From assembly GCA_024275555.1 (NCBI GenBank), contig JAJRYW010000422.1, positions 1-5,025 on the forward strand: a DNA stretch of 5,025 nucleotides. Reading direction: 5' to 3'. Under the pieces are notes generated by a model, which made no database searches, was not told where the DNA came from, and worked only from the letters and a program-made list of their open reading frames with translations. The position numbers and the translations under genes were made by a program. Below are positions 1 through 5,025 of the stretch, piece by piece. Source of the DNA: Calditrichota bacterium. Lineage in GTDB: Bacteria > Calditrichota > Calditrichia > RBG-13-44-9 > J075. How positions within the stretch are numbered: position 1 is the first letter of the stretch; every line of letters starts with the position of its first letter.

Positions 1-33
1 AAAGAATCGGGAGAAAAAATTGGCAAAATTTTT

Positions 34-192
34 TTATTCGGTTAGAAGACGCTGCCATGATGGGAGCATGTCGATTGCATGGACTGTGTCAATGCAGGCA
101 TCGACACAGTCGATGCAATCCAAAATCTCTACATTCTTCATTTGCTGAATAGTAACGAAATTTTGATGGTTTATATTCACCTTTGCGGCCAT
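34..192 (-). CDS. possible small cysteine-containing protein, 52 aa
   Basis: An uninterrupted frame runs on the minus strand from an ATG at 192-190 to a TAA at 36-34 and encodes 52 residues. The centre reads DCIDCVDACIDTVHAID (residues 25-41), with cysteines at 26, 29 and 33 (C-x2-C-x3-C), followed by MLPSWQRLLTE at the end. The spacing of cysteines in a probably helical acidic segment loosely recalls small four-helix-bundle metal-binding proteins, but this is only a visual impression. Against it: there is no Shine-Dalgarno sequence before the ATG, codon usage is more AT-rich than in the neighbours, the middle is an inverted repeat (73-120) that may be a structural element instead, and the other strand is also nearly free of stops here. 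It would be divergent from nfuA, sharing its upstream region. Function unknown; existence uncertain. Confidence 0.25.
   Translation of the reverse strand: MAAKVNINHQNFVTIQQMKNVEILDCIDCVDACIDTVHAIDMLPSWQRLLTE
73..120. repeat. 18-bp imperfect inverted repeat / hairpin upstream of nfuA
   Basis: The arms at 73-90 and 103-120 are complementary at 17 of 18 positions, with one mismatch (G81 against G112) and a 12-base loop that can itself pair ATG (92-94) with CAT (99-101). A second, mutually exclusive hairpin is possible: GCATCGAC (98-105) and GTCGATGC (109-116) pair perfectly around ACA. No T-run follows on either strand, so this is not an ordinary intrinsic terminator. It lies 140 bases before the nfuA start and could be a leader RNA structure, a protein-binding site or a dispersed palindromic element. 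The sequence alone cannot decide. Confidence 0.6.
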
Positions 193-259
193 ATTTAACG
201 GAAAATGATGTTTTTTTTAGATTGAAAACTTATTCAAAAATGTTCCAAAGGAGACCTAC

Positions 260-913
260 ATGACGGCATTATTTGGCTCAAAAAAAGATAAAGATAATCC
301 CCAAAGCACGGGAAACGGCAATGATGCTTCCGAAGCGCTGACCGTGACCGATGCGGCGCGGGAAAAGCTGGCCGAGTTAATCGCCAACTCGCCGGCGCCG
401 GTGCTGGGCGTGCGGATCATCGCCGAAGCGGAATCGCCCATGAATCCCCAATACAGCCTGGGATTCGTTCAGGAAGGCGAGGAAGAAGAGGACGACATCG
501 TTTTTGACTTCGGCGAGTTCAAAGTCTACATTGACGAAGACAGCATGGCGTTTGTCGAAAAGGTACAGCTCGACTTTATCAGCGGGGCGGCGGGTACCGG
601 CTTCCGGATCGAGCGCAAGCGGGACACGCTGAAGCTGGAAGGCCCCCTGGCCGAGAAAGTTCAAAAAGTAATCGAGGAAGAGATCAATCCGGCCCTGGCT
701 TTGCACGGCGGGTTTGTGCAATTGATCGACGTCAAAGACACCACGGTGTACATTGAACTGGGCGGCGGCTGCCGCGGCTGCGGGATGGTCGATGTGACCC
801 TCAAACAGGGCATCGAAGTGCAGATCAAACAACGTGTTCCGGAGATAACGGAGATTCTCGACGCCACCGATCACGCCAGCGGCAACAATCCCTATTATCA
901 ACCCTCAAAATAG
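260..913 (+). CDS. nfuA: NfuA-type Fe-S cluster carrier/biogenesis protein, 217 aa
   Basis: Cytoplasmic scaffold/carrier that delivers [4Fe-4S] clusters to client enzymes. Residues about 27-120 match the A-type (IscA/HesB-like) fold, but the three cluster-binding cysteines of true A-type proteins are absent (the C-terminal CxC position reads AAGTGFRIE). This domain is degenerate, as in E. coli NfuA. Residues about 131-203 are an Nfu domain: INPALALHGGFVQLIDV leads to GGGCRGCGMVDVTLKQGIE, with the cluster-ligand pair Cys171/Cys174 (CxxC), the only cysteines in the protein. The length is slightly above the roughly 190 residues of E. coli NfuA, because of an N-terminal linker rich in Lys/Asp/Asn (residues 7-23) and an acidic EEEEDD insertion at 74-79. 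The ATG at 260 has a good ribosome site, AAAGGAG at 247-253. The stop is four bases before the radical SAM start, so co-transcription is expected. In E. coli, NfuA services the radical SAM enzyme lipoyl synthase. A similar service to the next gene product is my inference. Confidence 0.9.
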   Translation: MTALFGSKKDKDNPQSTGNGNDASEALTVTDAAREKLAELIANSPAPVLGVRIIAEAESPMNPQYSLGFVQEGEEEEDDIVFDFGEFKVYIDEDSMAFVEKVQLDFISGAAGTGFRIERKRDTLKLEGPLAEKVQKVIEEEINPALALHGGFVQLIDVKDTTVYIELGGGCRGCGMVDVTLKQGIEVQIKQRVPEITEILDATDHASGNNPYYQPSK

Positions 914-917
914 GGAT

Positions 918-2330
918 GTGAACCGCTTGAATGTTCTGCTGATTTCCACCTATGAGTTAGGTCGTCAGCCGTTTGGGCTGGCCTCTCCGGCGGCCTGGCT
1001 GCGCCGGGATGGTTTTTCGGTCGCCTGCCTGGATTGCGCTGTCTCGCCGCTTGATGAGGAAACGGTGAGATCGGCAAATCTGATTGCCTTTTTTACACCG
1101 ATGCACACCGCCTGCCGCTTGGCGCTGGCGCTCCTGGCGCGGGTTCAGGAGATCAACCCATCCGCAACGATCTGCTTTTACGGGCTCTATGCCCCCATGA
1201 ATGAGGAGTATTTGCGCCGCAAGGGAGTGGAGGTTGTCTTGGGCGGCGAGTTTGAGAGCGGGTTGCTTCAGTTGGCCCGGCGCCTCCGCCAAGGCAGCGC
1301 CGCAGAAAAGCCGCTTCAGCCGCAACCGTCCGTCTCCCTGGCAAAACAGACCTTTCACACTCCGGATCGCAGCGATTTGCCCCCGCTGTCCCGCTATGCA
1401 CAACTGATCATACCCGGCGAAGCGCCCCGGTTGGCCGGCTATACCGAAGCGACCCGGGGATGCAAATACCAGTGCCGGCATTGCCCGGTGGTCCCGGTTT
1501 ACCAGGGGAAATTCCGGGTGGTGCAGCAAGAGGCGGTGTTAGCGGATATCCGTCAGCAGGTGCAGGCCGGGGCGCAGCACATCACTCTTGGCGATCCGGA
1601 TTTCCTGAACGGCCCCGGCCATGCGCTGAAAATTGTGCGGGCCCTGCACCGGGAATTTCCCCGGGTCAGCTATGACGTCGTTGTCAAAGTCGAGCATCTG
1701 CGCAAGTTTGCCGATTTGATTCCCGAATTGGAAAGCACCAATTGCCGCATTGTCACCACCGCCGTGGAATCTCTGAACAATCGGCTCCTGGCCCTGCTGG
1801 ACAAGGGACACACCCGGGAAGATTTTCTGGAGGTCGCAGAGCGGTTCCGGCGTAGTCCTATTACCCTGAACCCCACCTTTGTCCCGTTCACCCCCTGGAC
1901 CCGCGCCGAAGACTACCTGGATCTGCTAAAAAACTTATGGGAGCTTCAATTAACCGAGCAGGTATCCCCGGTGCAATTAGCCATCCGCTTGCTGATTCCC
2001 GAAGGCTCCCTGCTGCTGGAGCGGCCCGAACTTACCCCGCACTTGCAAGGCTATGATGAAGAAATGCTGGGCTACCGCTGGCGGCATCCTGATCCGCGTA
2101 TGGATGCGCTACAGAAAGAACTGATGGCGGTGGTCAACCGGGGTAACCGGGAAAATTTAAGCCGCAGCGAGATTTTTTTGCGGATTTGGAAGACGGCCGC
2201 AAAATTCCTCCAGGCCTCCGCGCCGGAAGTGGTCGAAACGGCTGTCCCCCCACGAGCTGCCGTCCCCTACCTCAACGAACCCTGGTACTGCTGAGCGGAA
2301 CCTACGGAAGAGCAGTTTGCTCTGGTGTAG
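918..2330 (+). CDS. CUAEP-tail radical SAM selenoprotein, 470 aa (in-frame TGA read as Sec459)
   Basis: Radical SAM enzyme of unknown substrate. Residues 4-125 look like a Rossmann-type, B12-binding-like domain (NVLLISTYELG to VVLGGEFESG) but lack the DxHxxG cobalamin-ligand motif. The SAM core begins near 174, with RGCKYQCRHCP giving the cluster cysteines 182, 186 and 189 (CxxxCxxC). TLGDPDF (223-229) and TFVPFTPWT (320-328) are conserved-looking core segments. The frame meets TGA at 2292-2294 (codon 459) and continues as AEPTEEQFALV to TAG at 2328-2330, so the tail reads NEPWYC-U-AEP. From memory, a family named CUAEP/CCAEP-tail radical SAM protein exists, and the tail matches that name exactly. 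A SECIS-like hairpin follows the TGA. The GTG at 918 sits only one base from the AGGGA at 912-916. The in-frame TTG at 927, ten bases from that site, is an alternative start and would begin just before NVLLIS. It forms a unit with nfuA. The vicinal Cys458-Sec459 pair suggests redox or metal(loid)-binding chemistry, which is inference. Ending at 2294 would give a truncated 458-aa product. Confidence 0.87.
2292..2294 (+). other. UGA codon recoded as selenocysteine (Sec459)
   Basis: The TGA follows the codon for Cys458 and is followed in frame by GCG GAA CCT (Ala-Glu-Pro), which completes the tail motif C-U-A-E-P, then eight more codons before TAG. The presence of the family's tail motif straight after a TGA, together with a SECIS-like stem-loop at the right distance, is the evidence for recoding. 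Cysteine replaces selenocysteine here (CCAEP) in non-selenium relatives, as I recall. The host must then have selA, selB, selC and selD, none of which is in this window. Confidence 0.85.
2302..2330 (+). promoter_or_regulatory. bacterial SECIS element (SelB-binding hairpin)
   Basis: Directly behind the Sec codon the RNA can fold as follows: lower stem CTAC (2302-2305) with GTAG (2327-2330), optionally extended by a G-U pair (2306/2326); a small purine-rich internal loop (2307-2308 against 2324-2325); upper stem AGAGCA (2309-2314) with TGCTCT (2318-2323), six perfect pairs; and apical loop GUU (2315-2317). The loop begins with G and lies 20 bases after the UGA. This fits the known bacterial pattern of a G early in a small apical loop roughly 16-37 bases downstream of UGA. 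The lower stem includes the true TAG stop. SelB binding is inferred, not shown. Confidence 0.8.
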
Positions 2331-2383
2331 AAAAGTTGGCCGCCAAGCCGCGGAGATCGCAAAGAAACAAAGAACTTTACTCG

Positions 2384-2407
2384 CGTTCCGGGCTCCCGCC
2401 CGGAACG
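2384..2407 (+). terminator. GC-rich stem-loop after the nfuA-radical SAM unit, possible terminator
   Basis: CGTTCCGGGC (2384-2393) pairs perfectly with GCCCGGAACG (2398-2407) around the loop TCCC. It lies 54 bases after the true stop of the radical SAM gene, which suits transcript termination or 3'-end protection. However, the only T-run nearby (TTTT, about ten bases after the stem) is weak, so it is not a classical intrinsic terminator. It could instead belong to a dispersed intergenic palindrome family, since it shares CGTTCC and GCTCCCG blocks with the palindrome at 3764-3800. Confidence 0.4.
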
Positions 2408-2498
2408 GTAGACGCTGTTTTGGGGTTGCTGGTACTCTATGGGCTAAAGGTGAGGATTTTTCAGAGACAGCGGGGGTAATATAAGCTGAGCTTAATAG

Positions 2499-2530
2499 AA
2501 AAACGGCGTTCAAAGCAGGAGCTTTGAACG
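2499..2530 (-). terminator. intrinsic terminator of the secreted EEP-family gene
   Basis: A perfect 10-bp stem, CGTTCAAAGC (2507-2516) with GCTTTGAACG (2521-2530), closes a 4-base loop. Read on the minus strand the stem is followed by CC, G and a run of five T (complement of 2499-2503). It begins 31 bases past the TGA of the minus-strand gene ending at 2562, the expected place for a Rho-independent terminator. There is no T-run on the plus-strand side. Confidence 0.75.
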
Positions 2531-2561
2531 AGAATTAAACATCTGCTATTAAGAAATAAGA

Positions 2562-3710
2562 TCAACGCAGCAGAAGCATTTTACGGGTTTGGTGAAAGTC
2601 TCCTGCCTGCAATCGATATAAATACACCCCGCTGGAAACCGGCTGTCCGGCGTCATCCGTACCATCCCATTGCACGATGTAACGGCCTGCCGCTTTACGT
2701 TCATTCACCAATGTTTTTATTTTCCTTCCTAACAGACCATATACTTCCAAAGTTACCCATTCCGAAATCCGCAATCCGAAATCCACATTCGTTACCGGGT
2801 TAAAGGGATTGGGATAGTTTTGATGCAATTCCGTTTTTTCCGGCAGGTGTTCCCGCTCCGGATGGATCCCGGTGGGAGACAGGATAAACCGGGTGAGCAC
2901 GCCCAGGTGGTCCGAGCAGTAGTTATTCCCGCTGTAAGGCCGATCCATGACCACCCTGGAATCAAATACGGTTAAATTTCCGGTGTTTTTATAGAAGACA
3001 TAATCAATCCGCGTGTTGGGTGCGTTAGAGGGAACGGTGTAGCCGGGATTCCCGGGGTTGACATCCGCAAATGTATCAACAAAAAAGGTGTCCGTGCCGG
3101 TGTTGGTAAGCAACTGAATGGATTGGGCGTTAGGCGGATCGTTAAAATCTCCGGTGAGGATGGTTCCTACGCCGGGATGGTCATTCTCTTTCAATTCAAT
3201 GTAGGGAATGATTTGCTGCACCTGCTGTACCCGCACCGAGCCGCTGTTGAAGGAGAGGTGCGTATTAAAAAAATTGATTCGCCCCAGGGGGGTGTCAATC
3301 GAATTCCAGACCACTTTCCGGGGAAATACGCCCCGCACCAGTTGCTTGTAGCCCTGGTTTTGCACCGGGTATTTGCTGATGATTCCCACATACTCCCGAA
3401 ACTGGTTATTCCAGGAGAGATGAGTGAAGCTGATATAATAATGATAGGTAATCCCAAAGTGGGCGCTCAGGGAATCGGCAATGCGCCGCGCCTGATTGTC
3501 GATGCCTCCCCCATTCAGAGTTTGATTGATTTCCTGCAATCCGATGATATCCGGATCAAGCGTCTTTAACTTCTGGATGATATGGAATAATCGTGTTTCC
3601 GGGTCCGTGCCGGGCTTCATCCCTTCTAAGTTGTAGGTCATCACTTTCAGGGTGTCAGCCGCCCAGACAGAACTGACCAGCAGCAAGAAAAACAGAATTT
3701 TTTGTAGCAT
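2562..3710 (-). CDS. secreted endonuclease/exonuclease/phosphatase-family protein with C-terminal sorting domain, 382 aa
   Basis: Predicted exported metal-dependent phosphoesterase of the DNase I-like (EEP) fold. Whether the substrate is DNA, RNA, a sugar phosphate or a phospholipid cannot be told. Residues 1-17 form a signal peptide (MLQKILFFLLLVSSVWA, likely cut before Ala18). The EEP domain spans about 21-277 with its full motif set: MTYNLEG (Asn27), IIGLQEI (Glu60, metal), FFNTHLSF (His151), ILTGDFND (Asp188, Asn190), TRIDYVF (Asp236) and CSDHLGV (Asp267, His268). After a linker, QNYPNPFNPVT begins at 297, and the segment to residue 382 matches the FlgD-like/type IX sorting domain, with GLLGRKIKTLVN, VQWDGTDDAGQPVSSGVYLYRL and a basic end KMLLLR. 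This implies export through the inner membrane by Sec and then the type IX route to the surface or medium. A ribosome site GGAG (3721-3718) lies seven bases before the ATG. The gene is convergent with the radical SAM unit and has its own terminator. No residue needed for catalysis appears lost. Confidence 0.9.
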   Translation of the reverse strand: MLQKILFFLLLVSSVWAADTLKVMTYNLEGMKPGTDPETRLFHIIQKLKTLDPDIIGLQEINQTLNGGGIDNQARRIADSLSAHFGITYHYYISFTHLSWNNQFREYVGIISKYPVQNQGYKQLVRGVFPRKVVWNSIDTPLGRINFFNTHLSFNSGSVRVQQVQQIIPYIELKENDHPGVGTILTGDFNDPPNAQSIQLLTNTGTDTFFVDTFADVNPGNPGYTVPSNAPNTRIDYVFYKNTGNLTVFDSRVVMDRPYSGNNYCSDHLGVLTRFILSPTGIHPEREHLPEKTELHQNYPNPFNPVTNVDFGLRISEWVTLEVYGLLGRKIKTLVNERKAAGRYIVQWDGTDDAGQPVSSGVYLYRLQAGDFHQTRKMLLLR

Positions 3711-3751
3711 TACAGAACTCCGGGTGATTTAAGTAAGTGGCATTATTAATT

Positions 3752-3800
3752 CGACACTTTTGTCGTTCCCGCTCCCGGCCGACCGGGATAATCGGGAATC
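3752..3800. repeat. compound palindromic element, REP-like
   Basis: Two hairpins are packed side by side. CGACA (3752-3756) pairs with TGTCG (3761-3765) around CTTT. TTCCCG (3766-3771) pairs with CGGGAA (3793-3798), enclosing a second stem TCCCGG (3773-3778) with CCGGGA (3783-3788) around CCGA. The pattern of inverted CCCG/CGGG blocks resembles dispersed intergenic repeats found in many bacteria. No T-run follows, so it is not a good terminator, and its position upstream of both flanking genes argues against that role too. Confidence 0.5.
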
Positions 3801-3817
3801 CACATATCAGCGTTTGG

Positions 3818-3863
3818 ATGCCCGATTAATACATTCCCCGGCGCGCCGGGGCAGGCAGGGCAT
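3818..3863. repeat. GC-rich perfect palindrome nested in an outer inverted repeat
   Basis: The core at 3836-3851 is a perfect 16-bp palindrome (CCCCGGCG followed by CGCCGGGG). An outer pair, ATGCCC (3818-3823) and GGGCAT (3858-3863), frames it at distances of 12 and 6 bases. It is all G/C in an otherwise AT-rich gap. It may be part of the same intergenic element as the palindrome just to its left, a protein-binding site, or a cruciform-forming repeat. No coding pattern fits it. Confidence 0.55.
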
Positions 3864-4110
3864 GACAGCTTGCACCAAAATGTATCGTTTATTTGAGTAC
3901 AGTTACTTAACGGCCTTTAGCAAAAGCATCACCGAAGAGGAAGACTACCCAATTTTTTAGGGCCTTGTGAAATATAGGCGCTTTCGGGGGATTAATCTAC
4001 AATTTTTGTCGATTTAACTTGTCGAAAACCGTTGCCGGGCCGGTCGGGAGAGAAGTGTGCGAAAGTTTTTCTGAGGGCGCCTAATAAAACAAACGAATCG
4101 TAAGTTGTGA

Positions 4111-4139
4111 TTGTCGCGCCGGATTCATTCTCATAAATT
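4111..4139 (+). promoter_or_regulatory. weak promoter-like pair before the exported unknown gene
   Basis: TTGTCG (4111-4116) and TAAATT (4134-4139) are separated by 17 bases. Each matches the sigma-70-type consensus at four of six positions. The distance to the ATG at 4181 is suitable. Such matches are common by chance in AT-rich DNA, and the main sigma factor of this lineage may use other sequences. Confidence 0.25.
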
Positions 4140-4180
4140 TGCGGCTATTGGCAGTGTGAATCAAAAGATGGAGGGGAAAA

Positions 4181-5025
4181 ATGACATCATCACTGCAAAC
4201 GCTCCTGTTAACATTACTGATCTTTTGCTTCGGCAGTATTCACGGGCAGGAGAGGTATTCATCCCCTGGTTTTTCATTGCCCCAAAACTGGAATTGGGAG
4301 GATCTCCGCAGCCGCACGGAAAATGAATCCACCTTAGCAAACATCCGGGAATTGGGCGCGTTGCTCAGTTCCGAAGAAGCGCATTTTCTTTTTAAGCAGT
4401 TATCGGGTCTTTCTCACCCATCGGATTTGAGGAAGTTGTCGGTGCTGGAGAAAGAACAGAGTCAACTGGGCGGCGGTTTCTTTGGCATCATTCCCAATTA
4501 TTTTGAGCAGGCGGACAGCATTCCGGCGCCGGATAATTTTGATCATTTCATCGAGGCGGCGCTTTTCCTGGCGCGTATCCGGAAAAAAAATCTGGGTGTC
4601 ATCGCTAACCCCGCTTTTCAATCCCCTATTTTGTTCCGGGGAGATTCCCTGCCGGAGCCGGGCGGATCATCATCGTCGGCGGACATCCGCCTGCATTTTG
4701 ATTTCTCGGCCGTTGCCGCTTTGCTGGATTTATTTTCCCGCGAGGAAATCAGCCTACCGGAGGCGGAGGCAATCGCCCAAAACAAGGCGTTTCTGGAAAT
4801 GCTGAAACACCGCCGGGAACTGGGCTACGTTCCGGAACCGTTGCCGGACGTCCACGATCTGGCGCAACTTATTTTCCACGCCGCCAGCCGGGAGCCGCTG
4901 GAGATGATCTGGAAGCAGCTCAATCCCTGGAACGATTTCGGAATGGCGGATTTATATTTAAACCGCACCCGCTATCAGCAACTGGTGGAGTATTTGCAAA
5001 ACAACCATGCCCGAATGGAATCGCT
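4181..5025 (+). CDS. exported protein of unknown function, 5' part (281 codons, runs off the window)
   Basis: The frame opens with ATG at 4181 behind a strong ribosome site GGAGGGG (4170-4176) and has no stop up to the window edge, so the C-terminus is missing. Residues 1-22 (MTSSLQTLLLTLLIFCFGSIHG) are a signal peptide, probably cut just before Gln23. There is no lipobox at the end of it. The rest is mostly helical-looking and soluble. Residues 169-190 (IRLHFDFSAVAALLDLF...) and 195-215 (EAEAIAQNKAFLEMLKHRRELG) faintly resemble the front half of putative zinc-dependent peptidases of the DUF5700 type, in which an HExxH motif would come later, here outside the window. That resemblance is from memory and weak. 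Codon use is GC-rich like the other genes. It is divergent from the EEP-family gene. Existence as a gene is well supported, function is not. Confidence 0.8.
   Translation, partial: MTSSLQTLLLTLLIFCFGSIHGQERYSSPGFSLPQNWNWEDLRSRTENESTLANIRELGALLSSEEAHFLFKQLSGLSHPSDLRKLSVLEKEQSQLGGGFFGIIPNYFEQADSIPAPDNFDHFIEAALFLARIRKKNLGVIANPAFQSPILFRGDSLPEPGGSSSSADIRLHFDFSAVAALLDLFSREEISLPEAEAIAQNKAFLEMLKHRRELGYVPEPLPDVHDLAQLIFHAASREPLEMIWKQLNPWNDFGMADLYLNRTRYQQLVEYLQNNHARMES

Larger units (their letters stand above)
3711..4180. other. 470-bp divergent intergenic region
   Basis: This lies between the minus-strand EEP gene and the plus-strand gene starting at 4181. It holds two GC-rich palindromic elements (3752-3800 and 3818-3863), a tandem TTGTCGA pair (4006-4012 and 4019-4025), one weak promoter-like pair (4111-4139), and the ribosome sites of both flanking genes. 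The short open frames in it start at TTG, lack a ribosome site, cross the palindromes and show no protein-like pattern. I see no RNA gene or convincing coding sequence. Confidence 0.7.

Noticed and set aside
1..58. Possible divergent gene start (ATG at 58 on the minus strand, signal-peptide-like first residues)
   Set aside because: Only 19 codons are visible before the window edge, there is no ribosome site, and it overlaps the alternative minus-strand frame ending at 34.
377..901. 174-codon minus-strand frame opposite nfuA
   Set aside because: Antisense shadow of a clear nfuA gene in GC-rich DNA; no ribosome site or recognisable motif.
2186..2479. 97-codon plus-strand frame overlapping the end of the radical SAM gene
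   Set aside because: It is in a different frame from the radical SAM gene, half overlapping it, has no ribosome site and runs through the SECIS and the GC-rich stem-loop; the CUAEP read-through explains the region better.
2482..2494. Palindrome TAAGCT-G-AGCTTA
   Set aside because: The single-base centre cannot form an RNA loop and the site is short; nothing else supports a function.
3760..3960. 66-codon plus-strand frame beginning at TTG
   Set aside because: No ribosome site, starts inside a palindrome, crosses the second palindrome, and its translation has no domain-like pattern.
4111..4326. 71-codon plus-strand frame beginning at TTG
   Set aside because: Overlaps the start of the exported protein gene in another frame; that gene has the signal peptide and the GGAGGGG site.
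1..5025. tRNA, rRNA, CRISPR array or insertion sequence
   Set aside because: I saw no cloverleaf with a T-loop GTTCRANNC context, no regularly spaced repeats and no transposase-like frame.

Overview
The window most likely comes from a bacterium of the FCB/Calditrichota/KSB1-like assemblage. The main clue is a secreted protein (minus strand, 2562-3710) that ends in the NYPNPFNP-type sorting domain common in type IX secretion lineages. Genes are moderately GC-rich, intergenic gaps are AT-rich with GC-rich palindromes, and Shine-Dalgarno sites are of the GGAG type. The phylum assignment is inference.

Layout: 1-259 is a leader region with a striking 18-bp imperfect inverted repeat (73-120). A possible 52-residue cysteine-containing minus-strand ORF (34-192) runs across it. 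260-913 encodes an NfuA-type Fe-S carrier with a degenerate A-type domain and a C-terminal CxxC Nfu domain. Four bases later a radical SAM gene starts at 918.

The key observation is that this radical SAM gene does not end at the TGA at 2292-2294. Reading through gives the tail Cys-Sec-Ala-Glu-Pro (CUAEP) followed by TEEQFALV and a TAG at 2328-2330. A hairpin with the layout of a bacterial SECIS element (2302-2330) lies directly behind the TGA. I therefore annotate it as a 470-residue selenoprotein that a standard gene caller would truncate at 458.

A convergent minus-strand gene (2562-3710) encodes an exported endonuclease/exonuclease/phosphatase-fold enzyme with all expected active-site motifs and a C-terminal sorting domain. 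It has a good intrinsic terminator at 2499-2530. The 470-bp gap 3711-4180 holds two GC-rich palindromic elements and no credible gene. From 4181 to the window edge runs the 5' part (281 codons) of an exported protein of unknown function, with a weak resemblance to putative zinc-dependent peptidases.

How the genes fit together: nfuA and the radical SAM selenoprotein form a tight two-gene unit, so the Fe-S carrier probably loads or repairs the enzyme's [4Fe-4S] cluster. The enzyme's substrate is unknown. The Cys-Sec pair on its tail suggests redox or metal(loid)/thiol chemistry. The two exported proteins on the right show no visible functional link to that unit.
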